Part shown: positions 11,981-21,024 of the stretch, piece after piece
Numbering within the stretch: position 1 is the stretch's first letter
How the letters are laid out: each line of letters begins with the position of its first letter
Made by a program: the position numbers and the translations under genes
Assembly: GCA_039185015.1 (NCBI GenBank)
Contig: JBCDAU010000011.1
Coordinates: 1-64,000 of the forward strand
Origin: JBCBSZ01 sp039185015
GTDB lineage: Bacteria > Actinomycetota > Acidimicrobiia > Acidimicrobiales > Poriferisodalaceae
Direction: 5' to 3'
DNA length: 64,000 nt
The notes under the pieces: model-generated
Told to the model about the DNA's origin: nothing
The model's input: only the letters and a program-made list of their open reading frames with translations
Databases searched by the model: none

Positions 11981-13543
11981 TCAGTCGAGGCCGAGCCGCA
12001 CGAGCTGCTCGTGCGGTGCCTCCAGCTCGACGAGCGCGGCGCGGAGCAGCTCCTGCAGCTCCCCCTCGATCGGCTCCCCGACCCGGTTCTCGGCCTCGTG
12101 CGGGTCGACGTCGAGGTCGTAGAGGTGGTGCTGGTCCACGGCCTGACCACTGACCCAGAACGGCAACGCATCGCCGGGACCGAAGGGCTGACGGATCACC
12201 GGGACGTCGCTCCACGGCATCGTGTCGAGCACGGCCCGACCGTCAGGCGTCGGCAGCCCCCTGAAACCCGGCAGATGGACCGGCATCGTCGACCAGCGGT
12301 TCGACCACATCGACAACGGGTACGAGTCGCCGACCGGTCCCCTGGCGTACTTGTGGCGCCCGTCGGTCACCTGGACCCAGTTGCCGAACACCCCGCCGAT
12401 CGCCCACGAGCGGACCTCGTCAGCGGCACCCTCCAACAGCGGCACCAGCGACCGGCCGTGTTGGCCCGGGGTCGGGTCGAGGCCGTAGATCGAGCAGAGC
12501 GTCGCATGCAGGTCGACGTTGGTCGTCAGCGCGTCACAGGCGCCGCCGCCGTCGACGCCGGGCCAGTGGATCAGCAGCGGCGTGTGGCCGAGTGGCTCGA
12601 ACTGCGGGACGGCCGGCTTGCCCCAGATGTCCTCGCCGCCCCGCTGGTCACCCAGGTAGTGGCCGTGGTCGGTGCACACGATGACGGCGGTGTCGTCCCA
12701 GCGGTCCGCGAGCGCATCGAGCAGCCGACCGAACCAGTGGTCGATCATCGAGAGCTTCGCCCCGTAGTTCGCCCGGATGTGGCGGGCCTGCGCCTCGGAC
12801 AGCTCCCCACGAACCTCGGCCCCGACGGCGTAGGGCGGCCAGATGATGTCGTCGTCGGGCCACGGCTCGTCCTCGTACCGACCTCGCCACGGCTCGGGGG
12901 TGTCGAAGGGCTCGTGGGGATCGAACTCGTCGACGAAGAGCAGGAAGCGGTCGTGGTGTGGCGCCTGGCGGCGCAGCCAGTCGGCCGCCGCTGCCATCAC
13001 CCTCGGGCCGGGGTAGTTCTCCTCGGTGCGGAACCAGGTCCGGGTGGTGTCGTAGCCCCGGTGCATCTCGACGCCGAACTGCTGCTTGAACCACCAGTCG
13101 CCGGCCACCGCCGGGCGGGCGGGGTGCCCCGTCCAGGACGGGTCGGGAGCGGTGCGCCAGAGGTCGCCTTCGTGACCGCGGACGTACTCCCAGCCCGAGA
13201 AGTCCACGTGGTAGTTCTCGCCGCCGGTCTCGAACAGGTGGGGATGATCGGTGACGAGCATCGTCGTGATGTCGTGGCCGCGGAGCTCCTCGGTGATCGG
13301 GACGTCCCAGAGCTCGAGCGAGCCCCACGGCCGCCACAGGAAGTCGAGCGAACCGGTGAGGATGTCGTGGCGGGCCGGCATGCACGGCAACGACCCGGTG
13401 ACGTGGCGGGTGAAGCGTGTGGCCTGCTCCGCCGCGAAGCGATCGAGGTTCGGGGTCTCGAAGTCGGTGCCGGCATAGCAGCCGAGGTCGTGCCGATTCA
13501 GCGAATCGAGCAGCACGACGACGACGTTCACCGGTTCCCCCAT
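11981..13543 (-). CDS. Sulfatase (type I, formylglycine-dependent)
   Basis: Alkaline-phosphatase-superfamily hydrolase that removes sulfate from an ester. 520 residues with no clear signal peptide. The N-terminal metal Asp is in LLDSLNRHDLG (Asp13) and the signature C-x-P-x-R with LTG follows at Cys54 (CMPARHDILTG); that Cys must be converted to formylglycine by a maturase not found in this window. Further metal ligands are visible in FVDEFDPHEPF and VCTDHGHYLGD. The natural substrate (choline sulfate, sulfated sugar or aryl sulfate) cannot be told. Neighbour of an MFS transporter on the same strand with 37 bp between them. Confidence 0.92.
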   Translation of the reverse strand: MGEPVNVVVVLLDSLNRHDLGCYAGTDFETPNLDRFAAEQATRFTRHVTGSLPCMPARHDILTGSLDFLWRPWGSLELWDVPITEELRGHDITTMLVTDHPHLFETGGENYHVDFSGWEYVRGHEGDLWRTAPDPSWTGHPARPAVAGDWWFKQQFGVEMHRGYDTTRTWFRTEENYPGPRVMAAAADWLRRQAPHHDRFLLFVDEFDPHEPFDTPEPWRGRYEDEPWPDDDIIWPPYAVGAEVRGELSEAQARHIRANYGAKLSMIDHWFGRLLDALADRWDDTAVIVCTDHGHYLGDQRGGEDIWGKPAVPQFEPLGHTPLLIHWPGVDGGGACDALTTNVDLHATLCSIYGLDPTPGQHGRSLVPLLEGAADEVRSWAIGGVFGNWVQVTDGRHKYARGPVGDSYPLSMWSNRWSTMPVHLPGFRGLPTPDGRAVLDTMPWSDVPVIRQPFGPGDALPFWVSGQAVDQHHLYDLDVDPHEAENRVGEPIEGELQELLRAALVELEAPHEQLVRLGLD

Positions 13544-13580
13544 GACCTCAGCCTCGCACGGGCGAGAAGCGCCGGCGCGC

Positions 13581-14810
13581 CTACGGATCGATGATCGACG
13601 AGCGATCGACGGAGGTCGCAGCTCGCGGGAGGAACCTCGTCACTCCCAGGCCGACCACCGCCAGGAGCACGAGCGGGACCAGCAGGCCCGGCGACGGATC
13701 ATCGCCGTCCGAGAGCAGGCCGATGAGGACGAAGGCCGCGGTCGCGACGAGCCCGGCGAGCAGGCTGCGAACGCTCGACACCGTGGCCCGGTGGCGGGCA
13801 CCGATGCGCTCCTGGAGCCGGGCGTCGCCGAGCACCCAGGCGACCTCGTGGATGCCGTAGCCGACACCGACGAGGAGCAGCGCGGCCGGTGCCGAGGACG
13901 TGACGGCGATCATCATCCCGGCGGCGCCGAGCACCAGAGCGAAGCCGAGCGGGCGCGGAGCGACGTCCGGTCGACGGGCCGCGACCTCCCCGCCAGCCAC
14001 GAGTCCGATGAGCACACCGAGCACGAGCAGCGGCACCACCGCGTCGTCGACTCCGCGGTCGCGGGCGAGGATCGGGACGTACTCGTCAACGACGAAGAGC
14101 CCCTCCAACCCGGCGGTCACCAGGACGATGCCGGCCAGCAGATGGGTGCTGAACGCCGTCCGGGCTCCGTCGCGCAGCGTCGACCACCACCCGGCCAGTC
14201 CCCCGGCCGCCGACTCGTCGTCGGTCTCCTGTTCGACGACCCACCGCACGTCGGGCAAGCCGAGCACGAGCCAGATCGACACCGCGTGGACCGCGACGGT
14301 GACCCAACCGAGGGACTCCAGCGACGCGCCCGCTGCGAGAGCGATCGCCGCGACACCGGTCCCGACGGCGACGCCGATGCTGATCGCCTGTCCGACCCTC
14401 GCCATCACCGGCGCGTAGCGATGCTCCTCCCCGATGGCGACGAGCTCATCGTGGACCAACGCCTCCCACGCCCCGCTCGCCAGCGACATGTGCAGTGCCC
14501 ACAGCACAGCCCCGATCACGACGCCCGTGAAGGTGGGCTCGATGAGCCAGATGGCGATGCCCGTCGCCCGCAGCACCAGACCAGCGGCGATCAGACGTCG
14601 CCGATCGACCAGATCGGCGAGCGCGCCACTCGGCACCTCGAGCGCGATGCCGACGGAGGCCCAGATCACGAAGACCGTGGAGATCTGTCCGGCGTCGAGG
14701 CCGTTGTCGATGAACCAGAGCGTGTAGACGGCGTAGAGCGGGCTGAGCTCGTCGACGAACGCGACCGCGAGGAGCCGCCGACGCAGGCGACCGAACGGCG
14801 AGCTCGTCAT
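13581..14810 (-). CDS. MFS transporter
   Basis: 409 residues with about 11-12 hydrophobic segments in two halves separated by a central hydrophilic loop (EQETDDESAAGG). The loop between helices 2 and 3 carries GALADLVDRRRLIAAG, matching the MFS signature G-x3-D-x2-GRR. Drug or solute exporter is most likely; no substrate can be assigned. It lies immediately upstream of the sulfatase gene on the same strand, so it might move a sulfated compound or its product, but this is only proximity. Confidence 0.85.
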   Translation of the reverse strand: MTSSPFGRLRRRLLAVAFVDELSPLYAVYTLWFIDNGLDAGQISTVFVIWASVGIALEVPSGALADLVDRRRLIAAGLVLRATGIAIWLIEPTFTGVVIGAVLWALHMSLASGAWEALVHDELVAIGEEHRYAPVMARVGQAISIGVAVGTGVAAIALAAGASLESLGWVTVAVHAVSIWLVLGLPDVRWVVEQETDDESAAGGLAGWWSTLRDGARTAFSTHLLAGIVLVTAGLEGLFVVDEYVPILARDRGVDDAVVPLLVLGVLIGLVAGGEVAARRPDVAPRPLGFALVLGAAGMMIAVTSSAPAALLLVGVGYGIHEVAWVLGDARLQERIGARHRATVSSVRSLLAGLVATAAFVLIGLLSDGDDPSPGLLVPLVLLAVVGLGVTRFLPRAATSVDRSSIIDP

Positions 14811-14923
14811 CGTCGCGTGCGCAGCGACGCGTCACCGGAGTCCGACAGCGGTGCGCCCACGGAGCCGACGGTAACCGGGCAGCTCGATCGGCGGCTCGGG
14901 GATATCGGCTCCCCGCTCGTCGC

Positions 14924-15376
14924 TCAGCTCCGGCGGGAGCGGAGCACCTCGAGCGCCTCGTCGGCGTGCTTGGTCATGTTGGTCTCGCTCGTGATGACGG
15001 CGAGCACGGTGCGGTCGGTGTCGACGACGAAGGTCGCGCGCTTGGCGGGCAGCGGACCGAACCGCTTCACGCCGAACTGCGCGATGACCTTCTTGTCGGG
15101 ATCCGCGAGGAGGGGGAAGCCGAGGTCGTTGGCTTCGTCGAACTGCTGCTGGCGATCAGACCGATCGGCCGACACGCCCACGACCGTGGCGCCGAGTCCG
15201 GTGAACTCGGCGTGCAGGTCGCGGAAGTGCTTGGACTCGATCGTTCAGCCAGGCGTCATGGCCTTGATGTAGAAGTACATGACGAGCGGTCCGCCCCCGA
15301 GCAGCGACGTCAACGTCACCTGCTCGCCCTGCTGGTCGGCGAGGGAGAACTCCTCGACGACGTCTCCGACCTTCAT
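14924..15376 (-). CDS. Selenocysteine-containing peroxiredoxin (BCP/PrxQ type), TGA read as Sec44
   Basis: Thiol (here selenol) peroxidase reducing H2O2 and organic peroxides. The frame from ATG 15376 (GAGGAGG five bases upstream) runs to 14924 and is broken only by TGA at 15247-15245. That codon falls at the peroxidatic position: MYFYIKAMTPG-U-TIESKHFRD aligns with the family's FYP..TPGCT.E...FRD. The match continues on both sides of TGA (SLADQQGEQVTL before; GVSADRSDRQQQF, LADPDKKVIAQFGV and R in AKRATFVVD after). 150 residues is normal for BCP. Thr41 and the late active-site Arg are kept, the usual Pro at -7 is Ile37, and no other cysteine exists, so it would be a 1-Sec enzyme needing an external reductant. 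Ordinary callers would keep only a GTG-started 85-residue fragment (15181-14924). Requires selA, selB, selC and selD elsewhere in the genome. Confidence 0.85.
15193..15239 (-). promoter_or_regulatory. Candidate bacterial SECIS region after the TGA codon
   Basis: Directly downstream of the TGA, CGAGTCC (15239-15233) can pair with GGACTCG (15199-15193) as a perfect 7-bp stem, with a possible small inner GCG/CGC hairpin within the loop. Bacterial SECIS elements lie just after UGA, but the canonical form has a short apical loop with a G; this one is larger than typical, so the exact element is uncertain. Confidence 0.35.
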
Positions 15377-15425
15377 CTCGGCCTCCTCGGGCGGGTCCGG
15401 GTCGGCGACATCGTAGGCAGTGCGC

Positions 15426-16178
15426 TCATGCCATGGTCAGTCCGCCGCTGACCGACAGGGTCTGACCGGTGATGTAGCCGGCACCATCGCTGATGAGGAA
15501 GGCGACCGCCGGTGCCACGTCGTCGGGCTGGGCCGTCCGGCCGACGGGGATGGCCCGAGCGAGGCCGGCGTAGAGCTTCTCGGAGTACTCGGCCAGCTGG
15601 CCCAGGAGGGCGGTCTCGGTCGGCCCGGGGCAGACGCAGTTGACCCGAACGCCCGATCGGGCGGTCTCGCGGGCGAGCGTCTTGGTGAACGCGATCACAC
15701 CGCCCTTGGTCGCCGAGTAGACGGCCTCGCCGCTGGAGCCAACCCGGCCGGCGTCGGAGGCGATGTTGACGATCCGGCCGCTCCCCCGCTCGACCATCCC
15801 GTCGATCACCGCCCGGCAGCAGGCGATCGTGCCCTTGAGGTTCACGGCGATGATCCGGTCCCACTCGTCCTCGGTGGAGTCGACGAACGGCTTGATGACA
15901 TCGATGCCGGCGTTGTTCACGAGCGCCTCGACGGGCCCGAGCCTCGCCTCGGTCTCGGCGAGCGCACGGTCAACGGCCTCGAGGGACGAGATGTCCACGT
16001 GCACGCCGACCGCCTGCACGCCGTGGGCCGAGGCCAGCGCTTCGGCGCGCTCCTCGGCCGCATCGACGTCGAGCTCCCAGATCGCGACGTTCCAGCCGTC
16101 ACGAGCGAGCGCGTCCCCGATCGCCGACCCGATCCCGCCGGCGCCACCGGTGACGATCGCGTTCCCTCCGCTGCTCAT
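15426..16178 (-). CDS. Short-chain dehydrogenase/reductase
   Basis: 250-residue NAD(P)-dependent oxidoreductase. Nucleotide-binding TGGAGGIG lies right after the start, the NNAG-type motif is NNAGIDVI, the catalytic Ser is in NIASDAG and the YxxxK pair is YSATK; the C-terminal GQTLSVSGG is typical of FabG-like SDRs. ATG 16178 is chosen because GGAGGGGGAG precedes it and the fold begins at once. The specific alcohol or ketone substrate is unknown. It lies 49 bp upstream of the selenoprotein peroxiredoxin on the same strand and may be cotranscribed. Confidence 0.88.
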   Translation of the reverse strand: MSSGGNAIVTGGAGGIGSAIGDALARDGWNVAIWELDVDAAEERAEALASAHGVQAVGVHVDISSLEAVDRALAETEARLGPVEALVNNAGIDVIKPFVDSTEDEWDRIIAVNLKGTIACCRAVIDGMVERGSGRIVNIASDAGRVGSSGEAVYSATKGGVIAFTKTLARETARSGVRVNCVCPGPTETALLGQLAEYSEKLYAGLARAIPVGRTAQPDDVAPAVAFLISDGAGYITGQTLSVSGGLTMA

Positions 16179-16206
16179 CGCTCGCTCCCCCTCCGAGTCG
16201 GCCGCC

Positions 16207-16263
16207 ACCGTAGGGCCGGCGCGTCGCAATCCGCACGGCCACCGTCGTGCGGCCGGTTAGCGT
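16207..16263. promoter_or_regulatory. Divergent promoters of the SDR and ABC exporter genes
   Basis: Minus strand TACGGT (16207-16212) serves the SDR, giving a short leader with a Shine-Dalgarno sequence. Plus strand TAGCGT (16258-16263) is 7 bases before GTG 16271 of the ABC ATPase, giving a leaderless mRNA. The upstream in-frame GTG at 16247 is excluded by this. Confidence 0.5.
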
Positions 16264-16270
16264 CGCCGCC

Positions 16271-17194
16271 GTGTCGTTGATCGTCGCACGGGACCTCCAG
16301 AAGCGGTTCGGGGACTTCACGGCGGTCGCCGGGATCGACCTCGAGGTCCAGCCCGGGGAAGCGTTCGGCTTCCTCGGTCCGAACGGCGCCGGCAAGTCGT
16401 CGACCATGCGGATGATCGGCTGCGTCTCGCCCCGCACCGGCGGTGAGCTCAGCGTGCTCGGGCTCGATCCGGAGACGCACGGCCCCGCCATCCGGGCCCG
16501 CCTCGGCGTCGTCCCGCAGGAGGACACGCTCGACGTCGACCTGAGCGTGCACGACAACCTCATCGTCTACGGGCGCTACTTCGATCTCCCCCGTTCCCTG
16601 CTGAAGGAGCGAGCCGCAGAGCTGCTCGACTTCGTCCAGCTCTCGGACCGGGCGAACGACACGGTCGAGCCCCTGTCCGGAGGCATGAAGCGCCGACTCG
16701 TGATCGCCAGGGCGCTCGTGAACGAGCCCGAGCTCGTCATGCTGGACGAGCCGACGACCGGCCTCGACCCGCAGGCCCGCCACCTCGTCTGGGACCGGCT
16801 CTACCGCCTCAAGGCCGACGGGGCGACGCTGGTGCTGACGACGCACTACATGGACGAGGCCGAGCAACTCTGCGACCGCCTCGTCGTGATGGACCAGGGT
16901 CGCATCGTCGCCGAGGGCACCCCGCGCGGTCTGATCGAGGCCCACTGCACGCGAGAGGTCCTGGAGCTCCGCGTCGCTGACGCCGACCGCTCCGGTGCCG
17001 AGGACGTGCTCGCGACGATCGACCAGCGAGTGGAGGACCTCCCCGACCGCACGCTCGTCTACGCCGACGACGGCGACGCCCTGCTCGCCCACCTCCACGG
17101 CGTCGGGCTCCGCCACGAGACCGCCCTCGTCCGTCGCTCGAGCCTCGAGGACGTGTTCCTGCAGCTCACCGGGCGCACGCTCGTGGAGTCGTGA
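16271..17194 (+). CDS. ABC exporter ATP-binding protein (DrrA/NodI type)
   Basis: Cytoplasmic ATPase that powers the two permeases encoded next. 307 residues: Walker A GPNGAGKSS, Q-loop VPQED, ABC signature LSGGM, Walker B LVMLDEPTTGLD and switch His in LTTHYMDEAE, followed by the C-terminal extension of about 80 residues usual in the DrrA drug-export and NodI families. GTG 16271 fits the promoter 7 bases upstream. The stop is four bases before the GTG of the first permease, so the three genes form one operon. Substrate unknown; antibiotic or lipid-linked product is typical. Confidence 0.93.
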   Translation: MSLIVARDLQKRFGDFTAVAGIDLEVQPGEAFGFLGPNGAGKSSTMRMIGCVSPRTGGELSVLGLDPETHGPAIRARLGVVPQEDTLDVDLSVHDNLIVYGRYFDLPRSLLKERAAELLDFVQLSDRANDTVEPLSGGMKRRLVIARALVNEPELVMLDEPTTGLDPQARHLVWDRLYRLKADGATLVLTTHYMDEAEQLCDRLVVMDQGRIVAEGTPRGLIEAHCTREVLELRVADADRSGAEDVLATIDQRVEDLPDRTLVYADDGDALLAHLHGVGLRHETALVRRSSLEDVFLQLTGRTLVES

Positions 17195-17198
17195 GGCC

Positions 17199-17981
17199 GT
17201 GACCACGACGTCCTCCGGGGTGCTCCGCGTCGCCGAGTACCGCTACGCCACCTACAAGCGCCTCTGGCAGGGCAGCTTCGTCAGCACGGTCATCAACCCG
17301 ATCCTGTTCCTGCTCGCGTTCGGAGTCGGACTGGGATCCCTCGTCGACGAGCGCACCGCCGAGAGCCTCGAGGGGGTGGCCTACCTGTCGTTCGTGGCGC
17401 CGGCGATGTTGGCCACCTCCGCGATGTTCACCGGCGTCAACGAGTCGTCCTACGCCGTGCTCGGCGGCGTCAAATGGGTGCCGACGACCCACGCCCAGGT
17501 CGCCACCCCGATCACCCCGGCGCAGGCGTGCCTGGGCCACCTGCTCTGGATGGTCGCCCGGGTGGCGATGAGCGTCGTCGCGTTCTACGCCGTGATCGTC
17601 GTCGCCGGGGCCACCGAGTCGTGGTGGGTCATCGCGGCCGTCCCCGTCGCCGTGTTGACCGGCACCGCGTTTGCGGCCTGCCTGCAGGCCTGGTCGGTGG
17701 GACGCACCACCGACACCTCGTTCCCGAACATCTCGCGGTTCGTGATCCTCCCGATGTTCCTGTTCTCGGGCGCCTTCTTCCCGAGCGAGCAGCTGCCGGA
17801 CGGCGTCGAGTGGGTGAAGGTGCTCACGCCGATCTGGCACGGCGTCGAGCTGTGCCGATCGCTCTCGCTGGGCACGGCGACGCTGCCCGGCGCCGCGCTC
17901 CACCTCGCCGTGCTCGCCGCCTTCGCGCTCGTCGGCGCGGCGCTCGGCGTTCACGAGTACCGGAAGCGGCTGTCGACGTGA
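17199..17981 (+). CDS. ABC-2 type exporter permease, first subunit
   Basis: 260 residues with six predicted membrane helices, beginning with the amphipathic LRVAEYRYATYKRLW interface helix. The late helices contain LPMFLFSGAFFPSEQLP and TPIWHGVELCR, the ABC-2/NodJ signature region. It pairs with the ATPase upstream and a second, diverged permease (17978-18769), so the exporter is probably a heterodimer. The start codon GTG 17199 is four bases after the ATPase stop; the stop overlaps the next GTG. Confidence 0.9.
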   Translation: MTTTSSGVLRVAEYRYATYKRLWQGSFVSTVINPILFLLAFGVGLGSLVDERTAESLEGVAYLSFVAPAMLATSAMFTGVNESSYAVLGGVKWVPTTHAQVATPITPAQACLGHLLWMVARVAMSVVAFYAVIVVAGATESWWVIAAVPVAVLTGTAFAACLQAWSVGRTTDTSFPNISRFVILPMFLFSGAFFPSEQLPDGVEWVKVLTPIWHGVELCRSLSLGTATLPGAALHLAVLAAFALVGAALGVHEYRKRLST

Positions 17982-18769
17982 GCTCGGTGACGAGTCAGCT
18001 GCTCCCCGGCGTGTCGTGGCGCGCCCGGCACATCGTCACCCGCAACCTCGTCTGGTTCCGGGCCAAGTGGAGCATCCTCGTCTCGGCTGTCTTCGAGCCG
18101 GTCTTCTACCTGCTCGCCCTCGGCGTCGGCGTCGGCGAGCTGGTCGGCACCGTGGAGTACGCCGGCCGGGAGGTCGACTACGAGGCGTTCGTCGCTCCAG
18201 CGCTCCTGGCGACCGCCGCCTTCAACGGCGCCATCTTCGAGATGTTCAACATCTTCGCCAAGCTCAAGTGGCAGAAGACCTACGACGCGATGATCGCCAC
18301 GCCGCTGACACCCGGCGACGTCGCGGCCGGCGAGCTCGGCTTCGGTCAGCTTCGGGGCCTGTTCAACGCGTGCTGCTTCCTCGCCGTGATGGCCGTGCTC
18401 GGCCTCGTCGAGAGTTGGTGGGCGCTGCTGACGCTGCCGGCGTCGGTGCTCATCGGTGCGTCGTTCGCCGGCGTCGGGCTCATCGGCACGACGCTGCTGC
18501 GGTCGTGGACGGACTTCGACTACGTCCTGCTCGCGCAGCTCCCGCTGTTCCTGTTCTCGGCGACCTTCTACCCGCTCTCGACCTACCCCGAGCCGATCCA
18601 GTGGCTCGTCCAGGCCACGCCGCTCTACCACGGCGTCGAGCTGTGCCGGCAGCTCGTGCTCGGCGAGATCGGGCTGAGCATCGTCGCCCACGTCGCCTAC
18701 CTCCTCGCCATGCTGCTGCTCGGCCTCGCCGTCGCCACCCGCCGCTTCGATCGGCTCCTGCGCACCTGA
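17978..18769 (+). CDS. ABC-2 type exporter permease, second subunit
   Basis: 263 residues, six membrane helices, homologous in layout to the preceding gene: LPLFLFSATFYPLSTYPEP and TPLYHGVELCRQL mirror its signature region. GTG 17978 overlaps the TGA of the first permease (GTGA), implying translational coupling and equal amounts of the two subunits. NodJ/DrrB-like; substrate unknown. Confidence 0.9.
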   Translation: MSSVTSQLLPGVSWRARHIVTRNLVWFRAKWSILVSAVFEPVFYLLALGVGVGELVGTVEYAGREVDYEAFVAPALLATAAFNGAIFEMFNIFAKLKWQKTYDAMIATPLTPGDVAAGELGFGQLRGLFNACCFLAVMAVLGLVESWWALLTLPASVLIGASFAGVGLIGTTLLRSWTDFDYVLLAQLPLFLFSATFYPLSTYPEPIQWLVQATPLYHGVELCRQLVLGEIGLSIVAHVAYLLAMLLLGLAVATRRFDRLLRT

Positions 18770-18852
18770 CGCCACGTTGCGCGGTCGTCGGACGCCCGCC
18801 GTCGTCATGAGCGTCGATACGTTCGCCCGCAACCGAGCGGGAGGGCGGACCC

Positions 18853-20076
18853 ATGAGCAGCTACTGGTTGATGGAACCCGACGAGGAGCACACCTCCTAC
18901 GACGAGGTGCCGTGGTACCGGCGGACGTGGTTCACGATGCTCGCCCTGCTCCTCTTCTGGCCGATCAGCCTGCTCGTCATCGCCACCGGCCCGATCTTCC
19001 AGAAGGCCACCAACAAGAGCCGGAAGAGCTCCGATGCGCCGGTCTGGCGATCGACCCAGGTCGGCCGGCTGGTGATGCTCGTCTCGTTCGCCGTGCTGGG
19101 CGTGATCTTCACGATCCAGTACGCCGGGCCGATCGCCGACGCGTTCCGCGGTGACGACGACCCACCCAGTCGGACCGCGGCCGAGCCGGCCGAGGAGGTG
19201 TCCGCGGCGGCGGAGCCGGCGGCCGAGCCAACCGTCGCGCCGTCGACGACCACCTCGACGACCACGACGACCGAGCCGCCCACCGCGGAAGAGGTCGAGG
19301 CCGCGGACACGGCCGACGACGCCTTCGGTGCCGCCCGTGCCGAGGTGGGGAGCCTCGCCGACGCCGTGCTCGGCACCGGAGACTTCGACGACGCGATCGC
19401 CCTCGCGCTCGGCGATCCTCGCGTCCTGGGATTCCCCCGACTCGACGACGCCGCGCTCACCGGGCTCCGGGTCAACTACGACGACAACGACGGTCAGCCG
19501 CAGTACGCGATCGACGTCACCTACGGGACGGCCCTCACCATCGACGAGGCGGTCGCGGCGCTCCGCGCAGAGCTCGCGGCTCGCGGCCACGTCGAGGAGG
19601 AGGCCACAGACGAGACCGAAGACGGCGAGCGCATCGTCGAGGTCGACTACGAGCCTCTCTCCGGCTCGGAGTTCGGCTTCGAAGGCCTCTCGCTCGACGT
19701 CAGCGACGACGGCACCGGCACGAGCGTGCGGGTCTTCCGCTTCCTCGTCGGTGGCGAGATCCCCGGCGACACGACGTTGCTCGGCGCCATGCCCGGCACG
19801 TTCGTCACTCCCGAGCGCTACCAGTGGGTCGGCTCCGGGATCAGCATGCTGCAGGGCGACGGCTGGACCTCGTCCGACATCGAGCTGGTGATGCGGGCCC
19901 CGACGCCAGGGATGACCGATGAGGCCGCCTTCGCCGAGATCGAGTCGGCACAGGTCAGCTGGGAGGTCGAGGAGGACCTCGGCAACCTGCTTCGCATGGG
20001 CAATGGGACCGAGTCGGCCTACGTGTCGGTCTTCGCCAACGACGACCGCACCGACGTCACCATCCGATCGAACTGA
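18853..20076 (+). CDS. Two-helix membrane protein with Thr/Pro/Glu-rich stalk and unknown external domain
   Basis: 407 residues. Two hydrophobic helices near the N-terminus (about 27-45 and 73-93) anchor it; then comes a Thr/Ala/Glu-rich low-complexity stalk (around 100-150, with runs of TTSTTTTTEPP) and a folded C-terminal region of about 250 residues that looks like a secreted domain rich in acidic residues. No known motif. ATG 18853 has GGAGGG upstream and a TACGTT box at 18818-18823. It follows the ABC exporter but with its own promoter, so a shared function is not implied. Confidence 0.75.
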   Translation: MSSYWLMEPDEEHTSYDEVPWYRRTWFTMLALLLFWPISLLVIATGPIFQKATNKSRKSSDAPVWRSTQVGRLVMLVSFAVLGVIFTIQYAGPIADAFRGDDDPPSRTAAEPAEEVSAAAEPAAEPTVAPSTTTSTTTTTEPPTAEEVEAADTADDAFGAARAEVGSLADAVLGTGDFDDAIALALGDPRVLGFPRLDDAALTGLRVNYDDNDGQPQYAIDVTYGTALTIDEAVAALRAELAARGHVEEEATDETEDGERIVEVDYEPLSGSEFGFEGLSLDVSDDGTGTSVRVFRFLVGGEIPGDTTLLGAMPGTFVTPERYQWVGSGISMLQGDGWTSSDIELVMRAPTPGMTDEAAFAEIESAQVSWEVEEDLGNLLRMGNGTESAYVSVFANDDRTDVTIRSN

Positions 20077-20107
20077 GCCGGATCGCCCCGGCTACGGTCC
20101 ACCGCCG

Positions 20108-20956
20108 ATGGGGATGGAGGACTTCGACTTCCGGATGCGGCACCCCGAGGGTGATCTCGGCACCGCGATCGAGTCGATCTGGTTCGCCCGCGGCACCGTC
20201 CCGTACGCCAGCGAGCAGATCTCCCCCACCGGCTCGACGGTTGTCGTGCTCGTGCTCGGCGACGCCATCCGCTACTCCATCGCCGAAGGACCCGTCGTCG
20301 AGACGGCCGAGGGCTTCGTCGCCGGTCCGCACGACCGTCCGGCGACGAACGAGCCGACCGGTGAGACGCACGCCGTCGGGATCGTCACGACCGCGACGGG
20401 GTGCGCCCGGCTCCTCGGACGCGGCCCCCGGCCGCTCCGCGGGCGGGTGCTCCCGCTCGGTCAGGCGTGGAGCCGTGGCGAACGACTGCGAGCAGAGGCG
20501 ATCGCGTGCGCCGACCCCGACGACGTCCTCCGCGTCCTCCTCACGGAGCTGACCGGCATCGTCCCCGTGGCGTCCGAACGCGCCGCGCGGTGCGCCGGCT
20601 GGGTCGCCCGCCTCGAAGCCGAGCCGACGCTGCCGATCGCCGAGCTCGCACAAGCCGCCGGCCTCTCCTACGGGCACTTCGTCTCGGAGTTCTCCCACCA
20701 CACCGGCCTCACGCCGAAGACGCTGGCTCGGCTCGTTCGGATGCGCCAGGTGATCGCCGACATCGACATCGAACCCACGGCGCCGTGGATCGACATCGCG
20801 CATCGCCACGGGTGGTTCGACCAGGCCCACTTCATCCGGGACTTCAAACGACACACCGGGGTCTCGCCCAACACCTACGTCGAGCGTCAGCGCCGCACCT
20901 TCCTCGCCGGCCAGCCGATCGCCGGCTCGGGTGTGGGCTTCGTGCCCGACACCTGA
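20108..20956 (+). CDS. AraC-family transcriptional regulator
   Basis: 282 residues. An N-terminal cupin-like sensing half (about 1-110, with PTGSTVVVLVLGDAI) is followed by a C-terminal double helix-turn-helix: IAELAQAAGLSYGHFVSEF and the second HTH ending in HFIRDFKRHTGVSPNTY, the AraC signature. DNA-binding activator or repressor; effector unknown. A TACGGT box lies 9 bases upstream of the start. It may control the following SRPBCC gene. Confidence 0.88.
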   Translation: MGMEDFDFRMRHPEGDLGTAIESIWFARGTVPYASEQISPTGSTVVVLVLGDAIRYSIAEGPVVETAEGFVAGPHDRPATNEPTGETHAVGIVTTATGCARLLGRGPRPLRGRVLPLGQAWSRGERLRAEAIACADPDDVLRVLLTELTGIVPVASERAARCAGWVARLEAEPTLPIAELAQAAGLSYGHFVSEFSHHTGLTPKTLARLVRMRQVIADIDIEPTAPWIDIAHRHGWFDQAHFIRDFKRHTGVSPNTYVERQRRTFLAGQPIAGSGVGFVPDT

Positions 20957-21024
20957 GATCCGTCCAATCCCTCCGGTCGGGCACCGGAGGAGGATCACGG
21001 CACACACCCATCACAGGAGCAGCC

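Noticed and set aside
14924..15181. Stand-alone 85-residue peroxiredoxin fragment starting at GTG 15181
   Set aside because: It lacks the active site and has no ribosome binding site; the frame upstream of the TGA continues the same family to a well-placed ATG.
14924..15376. Peroxiredoxin as an ordinary pseudogene with a nonsense mutation
   Set aside because: Possible, but the TGA replaces precisely the peroxidatic residue, nothing else is damaged and codon use is normal on both sides.
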